Positions 8,413 to 19,317 of a DNA stretch of 64,000 nucleotides are shown here, piece by piece; position 1 is the stretch's first letter; each line of letters starts with the position of its first letter. Position numbers and translations under genes: made by a program. The notes under the pieces were generated by a model. The model was not told the DNA's origin. It saw only the letters and a program-made list of their open reading frames with translations, and made no database searches. The DNA comes from Puniceicoccaceae bacterium Marseille-Q1082. Lineage in GTDB: Bacteria; Verrucomicrobiota; Verrucomicrobiia; Opitutales; Intestinicryptomonadaceae. Where the stretch lies: positions 124,001-188,000 of the forward strand of contig CAJGBI010000002.1 in the NCBI GenBank assembly GCA_904424815.1. Direction: 5' to 3'.

Positions 8413-9378
8413 ATGAATAATATAAGAAATACATTAACAACAATAACAGTTGCGATATGTATTGCTCTATTTGCGGCAGGTTGTTCTCCGGAATACTATT
8501 ATGAAAAGGGAAAAGAACTTTCAAAAAACGGAGAATACGATAAGGCTTTTGAGTATTACCAGAAAGCTGCTGAAAAGGGATATGCGCAGGCGCAATTTGC
8601 ACTTGGGATTTTCTATTACAGCGGCAACGGTGTAAATAAAGATTACAAACAAGCCGTTATATGGTTGCACAAAGCTGCTGAACAGGAACTTGCAGAAGCT
8701 CAATATATCCTTGGGGGTTGTTATTACACTGGGAAAGGCGTGGTAAAAGATTATGAACAAGCTGTTAAATGGAATCAAAAAGCCGCTGAACAAGGACATG
8801 CGCAGGCTCAATTTGCACTTGGGTGTTGTTATTTCGCCGGTAATGGCGTAGAAAAAGATTTCGCAGAAGCTGTCAAATGGTACCGCAAAGCTGCTGATCA
8901 AGGAGATGCGCAGGCTCAATTTAACCTTGGTTTTTACTATTATAACGGCTATGGTGTAGAAAAAGATCTTACAGAAGCCGTCAAATGGTACCGCAAAGCT
9001 GCCGATCAAGGACTTGCGTGGGCGCAACTCAGCCTTGCGGGTTGCTATGACATGGGCGATGGCGTAGAAAAAGACCTATCAAAAGCCATCAAATGGTTAC
9101 GCAAAGCTGCTGAACAAGGATATGATCAAGCGCAATTTACACTTGGGCTTTTCTATGCCGGAGGCTATGGTGTAGAAAAAGATCTTGCAGAAGCCGTCAA
9201 ATGGTACCGCAAAGCTGCCGATCAGGGATTTGCGGAGGCGCAATATAACCTTGCGCTTTGTTATCACAACGGCGATGGTGTAGAAAAAGATCTTGCAGAA
9301 GCCGTTATATGGTTGCGTAAAGCTGCTGATCAGGGAAATGCACAGGCGCAAAATGCGCTTAGAAAATTGCCCAGATAA
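8413..9378 (+). CDS. Sel1-repeat lipoprotein B
   Basis: A 321-residue paralogue of the preceding gene. It has a lipoprotein signal with lipobox FAAGC (Cys24), a GEYDKAFEYYQKAAEKG TPR-like start, then seven full Sel1 repeats and a partial one. The pattern and codon choice match gene A, so the pair probably arose by tandem duplication with repeat-number change. One copy is soluble or exported and this one is lipid-anchored. It is likely on the periplasmic face of a membrane, as a scaffold of unknown partner. Like gene A it is A+T-richer than the surrounding chromosome. No clear Shine-Dalgarno is seen before the ATG. Confidence 0.9.
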   Translation: MNNIRNTLTTITVAICIALFAAGCSPEYYYEKGKELSKNGEYDKAFEYYQKAAEKGYAQAQFALGIFYYSGNGVNKDYKQAVIWLHKAAEQELAEAQYILGGCYYTGKGVVKDYEQAVKWNQKAAEQGHAQAQFALGCCYFAGNGVEKDFAEAVKWYRKAADQGDAQAQFNLGFYYYNGYGVEKDLTEAVKWYRKAADQGLAWAQLSLAGCYDMGDGVEKDLSKAIKWLRKAAEQGYDQAQFTLGLFYAGGYGVEKDLAEAVKWYRKAADQGFAEAQYNLALCYHNGDGVEKDLAEAVIWLRKAADQGNAQAQNALRKLPR

Positions 9379-9437
9379 AATTATGTAGGGATATCTTATT
9401 TTAAAAATTTCTATTCTTTCAAACTGCAAAACTTATC

Positions 9438-9462
9438 GCGCGGGCGGGTTTACCGCCCGCGC
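9438..9462 (+). terminator. Hairpin downstream of the Sel1 pair, possible terminator
   Basis: A perfect 10-bp stem (9438-9447 with 9453-9462) with a 5-base loop, followed by TTCATTT rather than a clean T tract. Position 60 bp after the Sel1 B stop suggests a terminator; the weak T run lowers confidence. Confidence 0.5.
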
Positions 9463-9788
9463 TTCATTTGGGGAGAGCAAATTTTTCCGCCATTTGTTTT
9501 GGCGCGCCAAATGCGCGGAATTTCAGGCGGAGAAGTTTTCACGCCTTTGCGCTTGCCCGCAAATTCAGCTTTGCGAAAGCGGTTTATGGAAACGCAAACC
9601 TCGCCGCTTCATTTCAAGGCGCCGCAAGTTTAAATCGCGGGAATCGGGGCTGCGGCAATAAACTTGCCGATTCATTTAAAAAGTCCGCAACTTTAATTTG
9701 CGAAGAAAGCCTGCAAAAGGCGCGAAGCTCCCCCGCGCATATTCCGCGGCACGGCAAATGCGGCGTCCCGAACGCGGATTGAGCCCGC

Positions 9789-9836
9789 AAAAAAGCCGCG
9801 GCGCACCTGCCGGCGACGCGCGGCTTCAAATTTGTC
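9789..9836 (-). terminator. Terminator for the GH106-like gene
   Basis: Outer stem 9793-9800 with 9829-9836 and an imperfect G+C-rich inner stem. On the minus strand it is followed by six T. It lies 15 bp beyond the GH106-like stop at 9851. Confidence 0.7.
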
Positions 9837-9850
9837 CGGCGGGCGTCGGG

Positions 9851-12800
9851 CTATTTTACGACCGAGTGCAAAATCAGCGGCATTCCACCGTATATGCCCG
9901 CCGGTATCGGCCCTTGCGTCCACGTTCCCTTTTGCCCGCTTCCGGCTTCGGGATAGTGGAACCACATGGCGTTGCCCCACGTTATGCGCTTTTCCGGCGG
10001 AAGGGTTGCGTCGTAGAGGCACCGATTCGCCCAGACGTTGCCGACCTCCGCCTCGATTTTATTCCTGCCGGGCTTTAAGAGCTTCGTGATCTCGAGCCTG
10101 TACGGGCTCTTCCACACGCTTCCGGCGAGCTTTCCGTTCACCCACACGCGCGCGACGTCGCCGACTTTCGCAAAGTCTATGTACGCCTTCTTGTCGGCGC
10201 CGAGCTTCCCGGGCGCGACGTCCGCGAACATCGAGTATTTCGCGACTCCCGAATAGTGCTTTATGCGCGGGTCGGAACTTTCCGTCCAAGACTCCGCCGC
10301 ATTGAACTTCGCGCGCTCGGGCCCGCCGAGCTTTTCGTCGAACTCGACTTCATAGGGCGGCCTTATCTCCGTGGGCTCCGGCACGTCGCCGGCGGAAATT
10401 TCAAGCTTCGACCCGTCCGCGAGCTCGGCGTCGATCTTTCCGTTCCTGAAAAATTCAGCGCGTATCCTGCCGTCCTCCGAGACGAACGGCACGGGTTCGA
10501 TGTCGGAGATTTCCCTCTTCCCGACCGAGGCGCCGGCGGCGTCGGAAGCGGCCTCGGCGTCGCCGAACGGCTTGTCCGAGACAAAAACCGAATCGACGTA
10601 TCCCGAAAATCCGCGCCCCGCCTCCCGCGACGGATGCGGTATGCGCGGCGACTTCAACCCCGATTTGGCGAATTTGCCGTTCAGGTAGAGGTTCGGCACG
10701 CCGTCGCGGTAGACGACCGCAACGCGCGTGTTGTCGGCGATAGGCGCATTGTGCACCAAAACCGCGTTCCTGTAATTCGCCCCGTGCTCGATTACCGCAA
10801 CGCCGTTTTTGCCGGCGAGCGCGCCCACGCCCGTGTGCCCGTCGCCGAGCGAGAGGTGCATTCCCTGCGCGGGAATGGCGTCGACGTCCCATCCGGGGCT
10901 TATGATGCCGCCGTTTTGCTCTTTGAGCTCCGGCAGATCCGCCTTCGGCGATACGGTGAACGCCAGCGAAAAATTGTCAGCCGCCGCATCGCCCGAAGCG
11001 TCGGAAACCTCCGGGAAGCGCTGCGCGCCGCTTATCGAATAGCTCTTTATGCGCGGATTCTTTTTGGAGTTTTCAAAAACCACAAAGGCGTTGGAATGCG
11101 CCGGAAGCGTCAGCGGAACGGAAGTGTACCCGCCGGCTTCGGAAACCGCCGCGGGGACGTACCTCTCTCCGGTCTCGGGATTCCATACGCTCGCGTCCAT
11201 GCCCGCAACGTCGAACGACGCGACTATCCTGCGGGTCCGGGGCGTCGCGTTCAGCACCCAGTACCACACGGTTCCGTCCCTGTGCAGCCGCTTTGCCCAA
11301 AGTATCTGAGAGCCCCACGCCTTCGCCGAGCTCTCTATCTTCCCGCCGGAATCGCGGCAGATGAAAGAGGGCTTGATACCCATCGCCTCCGCCGCCTCCC
11401 TTGTGGAATAGTTGGCGTAAACCGTCCCCTTGCCGATTTTGCGGACGGACTTTTCGGGGCCGCCAAACAGCTCTTTGTTGAGCGCCTTCCATTCGCGCTC
11501 CGCCTTCTTGCCGCCGACGAGCGTATCGTATCTGCCGCCGTAGAAATACCCCGCTATCGACGCTCCTGCCTCGACGTACTCCTTCAACTTTTTCAGGGTG
11601 TCGAGGCGCAGGAACCTGTCCTTGTTTATGGACATAAAGTCGTACTCCATGCGGCCGGGGCTGACGAATTTGCCGTTCTCCACGCGCAGATAATTGCGAA
11701 CGCCGTCGCCGTTTACCATGTCGATTTCCACGTTTTCTGGGGCGTCTATCGCTCCGTTTTCGACCGGAACCCTGTCGGACACGAAATTGAGTATGCGCGA
11801 GCCCGCCTTGCCCTTTTGCGTCATGTACTGTATGCGCGCCAGATAGTCGAAGAACGGTCTGGAAAGCTTAAACCACGGCATCTTGCGGTTGATGACCGAC
11901 CCCCACGGCTCCATCTGCCAGCCCGGGACGCGCTCGTCGGGCTGGTGGGTGTAAGAGTGGAACACCATCACGTTGTACCCCGAGAGCACTATGGTGTCGG
12001 AAGTTCCTTTGAGGGACGCCGGACAGTCCGTCCAGTTTCCGTCGCTCTGCGAAAGCGACTCGCACGTCGTAAGCTCCTTGCCGTAGAAGTGCGCCGCGCT
12101 CGGGACGTTGCACCACCTGCCGGGCCCCTCCGTCGCGAAGCGCGCGCCGTCTACGCCGTTTATGCGCCTCGAATTCTGCCATATCTCGTGCTGCGGAATG
12201 TCGGAGACTTTGAAGCCGTACATCGGGTCGTTCATAAACGCCTCCGCCGCGGGCTCGCTCTCGTACAGCAGCCCCGCGCCCCTTATGCGCTCGCCGAGCC
12301 TGCCGTAAAAGTTTTCCATCACAAGCTTTGAAGTCAGCGCGCGCAGGTCGGAGCCGAACGCCTCCGTCTGCTCCTTGCCGTCCACGCAGTCGCCGACAAA
12401 AGTCGGGGCGAATTTTAGCATGTCGTAGCCGTTTTCCTTTTTGAAGAGCTTGTCGAGCCCCTCCGTCCAGCTCTGGTTGCCGCATTCCCACGAGTCCGTC
12501 TCGACGTACTTGAACACTTTGCCCGCGCCGTCTCCGGCGGCGTCTATCATCTTTTTTATGTAAGAGTCGAAATGCGCGTCCACGGCTTTTGAGCTCATCT
12601 TGTCGATTTCGAGCCCCGCGCCCCCCTTGGTTGCGGGGTGTACGCGCCTGCCGTTCGTGGTGTATCCGAGGCGCATTACATTCCAGCGGCCCGCGGGAAA
12701 ATTCCACTTGAAACTTCCGTCCGCCCCGAGGGCGTTTTTGAATACGCGGACGTCCTTGCGGTCTATCACCGCCTTTTCGGGAACCTCCAAATCGTCGTAT

Positions 12801-13906
12801 GGCAGCGGCATTGAGGTCGAGGAGCGGTGGGGGATTATGTTGACTTTTGCCAGCTGCGCCTGAACGAGCGGCATTTTGGAGGGAACCCCGCCCTCCGGAA
12901 CGAGCTCGAGCGCGCGTATCCCGATGGTGTCGGCGTTGTTCTCCCAATCGCGCGTGTTATCAGTCCGCACGAGCCTCCAATATTTCGCCTTCGCCGCGGG
13001 AAACTTGACGAGCGCCTCGGCTGTCTTGAATTTGACGTCGGCAATCTTCCTGAAATTTTTGCCGTCGTCGGAGACTTCAAGAACCAGAGGCTTTGGCAAG
13101 CTCCAGTGCCTTTTGACTTCAAGCGCAAGCATTCCCGCCTCAAACGGCTCTCCAAATTCCATCAGGAAGCCGAAAGACTTGAAATTCTTTTTGTCGGCCC
13201 TGACTTCAAACGCCCTGCCGTCCCAGCCTTTTATCGGCTCAAAGGCGGCCGTCTCGGGAGTGGCGGGGCGGATGCTTTCGAGGGCGGAGAGCATGGGCGC
13301 GGCGTCGGGGCGCACGTTCGGCCACGCGACAACCGCGATGTCGTTGTAAAAGCCCATGTTAGCGTGCGGTTTCGGAAGCTTCAATTCGCGCGCGCCGCCG
13401 CCGTCAACCTTCAAGACCGTCCACGAGAGCGTCTTCATCGAGTTTTCCGGCGTTATCCACGGCCCGCCCGCCTCCGACCATCCGTCGCAGTTGTGTATGC
13501 CTATGTCCACCCCGTATTCCGAACCCTTTTGGACGGCGTATTTGAAAGTCTCAAACCACTCGGGAGAATTGAAAACGAGAGGCCCGGGGGCGGTCTTGCT
13601 GCGCATCCGGTTGCTGCAATTCGCGCCGATGTTGAATATTATGGCGGCTCCGTACCCGTTTTCAGACATGGCCTTCAAGTCGGCGTCTATGCCCTCCTTG
13701 GAGACATTGCCCTCTATCCAGTGCCACCACGTCTGCGGGCGCGACTTTCCGGAGGGGTTCAGAAAGTCTTCATATTTCGGCGCGCTCGACGGCGCGTCTG
13801 GATTGTAGTTGGTATACTTGTAGAACTCGGCGTCGGAAACGCCGGCGAATGCCGACAAAACACCCGATGCGGCGAAGAATGCGGATACAAATAATCTTTT
13901 GGCCAT
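9851..13906 (-). CDS. Exported GH106-like alpha-L-rhamnosidase, multidomain
   Basis: A 1351-residue protein. The start at 13906 was chosen because it opens a clean Sec signal peptide (MAKRLFVSAFFAASGVLSAFA) and has AAAGGAAT upstream; a longer frame to 14080 lacks these. Residues ~55-75 hold TWWHWIEGNVSKEGIDADL, the GH106 N-terminal signature. Near 470 is ETDSWECGNQSW, matching the acidic active-site segment of the family. Residues ~1020-1130 look like a concanavalin/LamG-like domain (ALAGKNGVAVIEHG, NLYLNGKFA). The C-terminus (~1230-1340) resembles a GH2-type sugar-binding sandwich (VWVNGKLAG, LKPGRNKIE). GH106 enzymes remove alpha-L-rhamnose from pectic glycans, so that is the inferred role. 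A monocistronic unit, divergent from mutA. Confidence 0.85.
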   Translation of the reverse strand: MAKRLFVSAFFAASGVLSAFAGVSDAEFYKYTNYNPDAPSSAPKYEDFLNPSGKSRPQTWWHWIEGNVSKEGIDADLKAMSENGYGAAIIFNIGANCSNRMRSKTAPGPLVFNSPEWFETFKYAVQKGSEYGVDIGIHNCDGWSEAGGPWITPENSMKTLSWTVLKVDGGGARELKLPKPHANMGFYNDIAVVAWPNVRPDAAPMLSALESIRPATPETAAFEPIKGWDGRAFEVRADKKNFKSFGFLMEFGEPFEAGMLALEVKRHWSLPKPLVLEVSDDGKNFRKIADVKFKTAEALVKFPAAKAKYWRLVRTDNTRDWENNADTIGIRALELVPEGGVPSKMPLVQAQLAKVNIIPHRSSTSMPLPYDDLEVPEKAVIDRKDVRVFKNALGADGSFKWNFPAGRWNVMRLGYTTNGRRVHPATKGGAGLEIDKMSSKAVDAHFDSYIKKMIDAAGDGAGKVFKYVETDSWECGNQSWTEGLDKLFKKENGYDMLKFAPTFVGDCVDGKEQTEAFGSDLRALTSKLVMENFYGRLGERIRGAGLLYESEPAAEAFMNDPMYGFKVSDIPQHEIWQNSRRINGVDGARFATEGPGRWCNVPSAAHFYGKELTTCESLSQSDGNWTDCPASLKGTSDTIVLSGYNVMVFHSYTHQPDERVPGWQMEPWGSVINRKMPWFKLSRPFFDYLARIQYMTQKGKAGSRILNFVSDRVPVENGAIDAPENVEIDMVNGDGVRNYLRVENGKFVSPGRMEYDFMSINKDRFLRLDTLKKLKEYVEAGASIAGYFYGGRYDTLVGGKKAEREWKALNKELFGGPEKSVRKIGKGTVYANYSTREAAEAMGIKPSFICRDSGGKIESSAKAWGSQILWAKRLHRDGTVWYWVLNATPRTRRIVASFDVAGMDASVWNPETGERYVPAAVSEAGGYTSVPLTLPAHSNAFVVFENSKKNPRIKSYSISGAQRFPEVSDASGDAAADNFSLAFTVSPKADLPELKEQNGGIISPGWDVDAIPAQGMHLSLGDGHTGVGALAGKNGVAVIEHGANYRNAVLVHNAPIADNTRVAVVYRDGVPNLYLNGKFAKSGLKSPRIPHPSREAGRGFSGYVDSVFVSDKPFGDAEAASDAAGASVGKREISDIEPVPFVSEDGRIRAEFFRNGKIDAELADGSKLEISAGDVPEPTEIRPPYEVEFDEKLGGPERAKFNAAESWTESSDPRIKHYSGVAKYSMFADVAPGKLGADKKAYIDFAKVGDVARVWVNGKLAGSVWKSPYRLEITKLLKPGRNKIEAEVGNVWANRCLYDATLPPEKRITWGNAMWFHYPEAGSGQKGTWTQGPIPAGIYGGMPLILHSVVK

Positions 13907-14255
13907 ATACGATATTCCTTTTATATAAATGAATTTCCTCCGTTTCGCTCCCGTGGAGCGCAAAATGTTTTTCTGACAAACCCTTAACGCGCTTAAAAAA
14001 CGATTGCAAGAACTTTCTAACAAATACAAATAAAATCCCAAATTTCTAAAAAATACCGGCTCAAAAGTCTTGACTGCCAATTCAGAATTCTAAAATAAAA
14101 ATAAAAGGCCCGAGTGTCAAAGGGCTGATTTTGAGCCGAAATTCGCAAAATCCCCGCCGCAAGTCGGGGGATTTTGGCGTTGCCCTCAAAATGCGCGAAG
14201 AAACAATGCCGGGCGCCCGCGCGGGCCGACATTTTAACACATAAAACAACGAGCA
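13907..14255. other. Divergent intergenic region between GH106-like gene and mutA
   Basis: A 349-bp A+T-rich spacer that must contain two promoters. Towards mutA, a TTGACT at 14070-14075 with TAAAAT at 14091-14096 (15-bp spacing) is a weak promoter candidate. It would give a ~150-base leader containing a hairpin at 14147-14175 (AAAATCCCC paired with GGGGATTTT). I looked for a cobalamin riboswitch box here, as would suit mutAB, and saw none. Confidence 0.4.
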
Positions 14256-16340
14256 ATGAAAAACGAAGAAAATCTGTTCGCAGAATTCAAACCGTCTACT
14301 TACGAAGAGTGGAAAGAGGAGTCGGTAAAGCTCCTCAAAGGAGCGCCCTTCGACAAGAAGATGTACTCGAAAACTCCGGAGGGGATAGTCCTCAAACCCA
14401 TATACAATAAGGAGGACGTAAATTTTGAGGTCTCCCTGCCCGGCTACGACGACTATGTAAGGGGCGTGTCTGCGGAAGGCAACAAGGGCTCCCCGTGGAA
14501 AATCGACCAGCAGATTTACGCCTCCACTCCGAGAGAGTTCAACAAACTGGCGCTCGACGCCCTCAACAAGGGGCAGACGGCCCTCGAAATACGCCTCGAC
14601 TGCCCGAGCTCCCGCGGCGTCGACGCCGACGAATCCGAAGCCGGAAGGGTCGGCAAATGCGGCCTTTCGGTATCCGTCAAAAAGGATTTTGACGAAGCCT
14701 TGAAGGGCATTGAAACCGACTGCGTGGAAATCAACATCTCCACCGCATCGCGCGCGGCGGGCGTTGCGGCGATCCTCTACGCCTCCCAAAAGGGCAAGAA
14801 GCTCTCCGGCGGGATAAGGTTCGACCCGATAGGAATCCTCGCCGAGCGCGGAAAGCTCGACCGCAAGCTCGAATGCGCGTTCGACGAAATGTTCGCTTTG
14901 GCCTCCTACAACGCAAAGAACATGCCGTCTTTCGGGGCGATAGGCGTGGACGCCATGCCCTACTCCTCCGCGGGCGCGAGCGCCGTCGAAGAGCTTGGGG
15001 CCGCGATGGCGACCGCCGCCGCCTACCTGCGCGAAATGCTCGCGCGCGGCATGTCCATAGACGAAACCGCCCCCCTCGTGAGGTTCAGGCTCAGCCTCGA
15101 CTCCAACTTCTTCATGACGGTCGCAAAGCTCAGGGCCGCGCGCGTGCTGTGGGCGAAGATCGTCGAGGCCTTCGGGGGTTCGGAAGAGTCCCGCAAAATC
15201 CGCGTCAACGCCAAGACTTCCGTCTACAACAAGACTGTCTACGACCCGTACGTCAACATGCTGCGCACGGCGACCGAGGCGTTCTCGGGCGTAATCGGCG
15301 GCTGCGACTCCATGACGGTGTCGCCGTTTGACGAAATCATGCGCAAGCCCGACGAATTCTCGACGAGAATCGCGCGCAACCAGCAGATAATTTTGCAGGA
15401 AGAGTGCAACCTCGCCGACGTCATCGACCCCGCGGGCGGTTCGTACTTCGTCGAAACGCTCACAAAGGAGCTCGCCGGCAAGGCGTGGGAATTCTTCGTA
15501 AAAATCGAGGCCGCCGGCGGAATCGTAAAGGCGCTCGAATCTGGAATGGTCCAGGACGCCGTCGCCGCGACGGCCGCGGGCAAAAAGAAGCTCATCGACA
15601 CGCGCAGAAGCTCGGTGGTTGGCACCAACAACTACGCCAACCTCGGAGAAAAGCTCCTCGAAAAGCCCGCATGCGAATGCGAAAAAATCTTCAAGGAACG
15701 CGCGGCGGAAGTGTCCGCCGCCAAGTCCGGCGCGAAAGTCGACCTCGGTTCCGCAAAGGGCGCCGGGGCGATTGAAAAGCTCGTCGAGGCCGCGTGCGAG
15801 GGCGCGGGCATTTCCGCCCTCTCCAAGGCCCTCTGCCATTGCGGAAGCGCGGAAACTTCCGTAAAGCCCCTCGAAATCCGCAGGGCGGTCGAGCACTTCG
15901 AAGCCCTGCGCAAGGCGAGCGCCGACTTCAAGGAAAAGACGGGCTCCGGCCCCAAGATCTTCCTTGCGACCATGGGGCCGCTCGTCCAGCACAAGATAAG
16001 GGCGGACTTCATTCGCGGCTTCTTCCAGGTCGGAGGCTTCGACGTGATCTATCCCAACGGATTCCAGACCCCCGAGGACGCCGCAAAGGCGTTCGCCGAA
16101 AGCGGCGCGAAATACGCCGTCATCTGCTCCACCGACGACACTTATCCGGAGCTCGTCCCGCCCGTGGCCAAGGCTATAAAGGCGGCGAAGGCCGGCTCGG
16201 TCGTGCTGCTTGCGGGCATACCCAATCCCGACTTCGAGCAGTCCTACAAAGACGCCGGACTCGACGGCAGCATAAGCATAAAGAGCAACAACTACGAGAC
16301 GCTCAAATCGATGCTCGAAACCCTCGGCGTACTCAAATAA
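14256..16340 (+). CDS. mutA: Methylmalonyl-CoA mutase small (beta) subunit MutA
   Basis: A 694-residue subunit of the B12-dependent mutase that interconverts succinyl-CoA and (R)-methylmalonyl-CoA. The TIM-barrel part aligns with the large subunit (for example SRIARNQQIILQEE and DPAGGSYFVETLT). The C-terminal Rossmann domain (from about residue 565, KIFLATMGP) lacks the DxHxxG cobalt-ligand motif, as expected for the non-catalytic subunit. mutB follows 24 bp later. In a fermenter this enzyme feeds the succinate-to-propionate route; it fits with fumarase at 45616 and the carboxyltransferase at 54392. No Shine-Dalgarno is obvious before the ATG. Confidence 0.95.
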   Translation: MKNEENLFAEFKPSTYEEWKEESVKLLKGAPFDKKMYSKTPEGIVLKPIYNKEDVNFEVSLPGYDDYVRGVSAEGNKGSPWKIDQQIYASTPREFNKLALDALNKGQTALEIRLDCPSSRGVDADESEAGRVGKCGLSVSVKKDFDEALKGIETDCVEINISTASRAAGVAAILYASQKGKKLSGGIRFDPIGILAERGKLDRKLECAFDEMFALASYNAKNMPSFGAIGVDAMPYSSAGASAVEELGAAMATAAAYLREMLARGMSIDETAPLVRFRLSLDSNFFMTVAKLRAARVLWAKIVEAFGGSEESRKIRVNAKTSVYNKTVYDPYVNMLRTATEAFSGVIGGCDSMTVSPFDEIMRKPDEFSTRIARNQQIILQEECNLADVIDPAGGSYFVETLTKELAGKAWEFFVKIEAAGGIVKALESGMVQDAVAATAAGKKKLIDTRRSSVVGTNNYANLGEKLLEKPACECEKIFKERAAEVSAAKSGAKVDLGSAKGAGAIEKLVEAACEGAGISALSKALCHCGSAETSVKPLEIRRAVEHFEALRKASADFKEKTGSGPKIFLATMGPLVQHKIRADFIRGFFQVGGFDVIYPNGFQTPEDAAKAFAESGAKYAVICSTDDTYPELVPPVAKAIKAAKAGSVVLLAGIPNPDFEQSYKDAGLDGSISIKSNNYETLKSMLETLGVLK

Positions 16341-16364
16341 AGGGAAGAGAAAGGAATTCTTAAA

Positions 16365-18542
<2,178 letters not shown>

Positions 18543-18618
18543 GCGCGGCGCGCCCGCTGCGGCGTGCGGTTCCGCGACAATCCCCGCGGACGCGCCGTAT
18601 CGCGGGGCAAAAAATTTC

Positions 18619-18651
18619 GGCGGACGGGGAAATCCCCGCCCGCCTTTTTTT
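18619..18651 (+). terminator. Terminator after mutAB
   Basis: A 12-bp stem with one mismatch (18619-18630 with 18633-18644) and a two-base AA spacer, followed by seven T. It lies 76 bp after the mutB stop. Confidence 0.85.
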
Positions 18652-18730
18652 GCGTAAAATTTCCGGCGCAAAACGCGGCGCGCCGATTTTCGGCTTGTGT
18701 TGCGCGGCGATTTTTAAAGCATTGTTTCGC

Positions 18731-19222
18731 ATGGAAGACAAACCTCTTGTGAGCATAGTATTGGGAAGCGCCAGCGACTGGGACACGATGCGCCACTGCG
18801 CCGCGACCCTCGAAAAGTTCGGCGTCCCCTACGAGCGCAACATCGCAAGCGCGCACAGGACGCCCGCAAAAGCCGTCGAAATCGCCTCCACCGCGCGCGC
18901 GCGCGGGGTCAAAGCGGTAATCGCCGCGGCGGGCGGCGCCGCGCACCTGGCGGGAGTCCTGGCGGCGCACACGCAGCTGCCCGTAATAGGAGTTCCGATG
19001 AAGGGCTGGGCGACGGACGGAATGGACTCGCTGCTCTCCACCGTGCAGATGCCGCGCGGAATACCGGTTCTGACGGTCGCGATAGGCAAGGCGGGCGCGG
19101 TAAACGCGGCTATCGCCGCCGTCCAGATGCTCGCGCTGTCCGACGAATCCTTTGCCCAAAAGCTATCCGATTTCCGCAAGGCGCAGACCGAGGAGGTTCT
19201 GTCGGCGCAATTCCCCGACTAA
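18731..19222 (+). CDS. purE: N5-carboxyaminoimidazole ribonucleotide mutase PurE
   Basis: A 163-residue class I PurE, which converts N5-CAIR to CAIR in de novo purine synthesis. Visible motifs: GSASDWDTM at the N-terminal phosphate site, SAHRTP, and AAGGAAHLAGVLA. The start at 18731 gives the normal family length; a frame extends upstream to 18650 but that part runs into the mutAB terminator and has no family match. PurK is not adjacent, so the partner must be elsewhere. No clear Shine-Dalgarno. Confidence 0.96.
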   Translation: MEDKPLVSIVLGSASDWDTMRHCAATLEKFGVPYERNIASAHRTPAKAVEIASTARARGVKAVIAAAGGAAHLAGVLAAHTQLPVIGVPMKGWATDGMDSLLSTVQMPRGIPVLTVAIGKAGAVNAAIAAVQMLALSDESFAQKLSDFRKAQTEEVLSAQFPD

Positions 19223-19317
19223 AAAATTTCCCCCGCCGGACGACTCCGCCGCGATTTCCGAAGCTCCGGCGGCGGATTTGCCCGCGCCGGATTGGCGCTT
19301 AGATCCGAAAAAGCAAA

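Larger units (their letters stand above)
9379..9850. other. Convergent intergenic region after Sel1 B, with hairpins
   Basis: A 472-bp spacer between convergent genes. It contains a 10-bp perfect hairpin at 9438-9462 (weak T tract, a possible terminator for the Sel1 transcript), a middle part of repeated short CGCAAA/GCCGC words without a credible frame, and a minus-strand terminator near 9789-9836. No gene seen. Confidence 0.5.

Noticed and set aside
7260-9370. Repeated ~108-bp DNA units as a possible CRISPR array
   Set aside because: The units are coding Sel1 repeats in an intact frame, with no constant repeat and variable spacer structure.
10256-12331. A long plus-strand open frame opposite the GH106-like gene
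   Set aside because: Arg/Val/Leu-rich antisense shadow without motifs; the minus-strand frame has a signal peptide and family signatures.
13907-14080. N-terminal extension of the GH106-like protein by 58 residues
   Set aside because: The extension has no signal-peptide character and the internal ATG at 13906 has both a ribosome site and a clean signal peptide.
14081-14255. Cobalamin riboswitch upstream of mutA
   Set aside because: Expected from the B12 dependence of the enzyme, but no B12-box-like conserved sequence was found in the leader.
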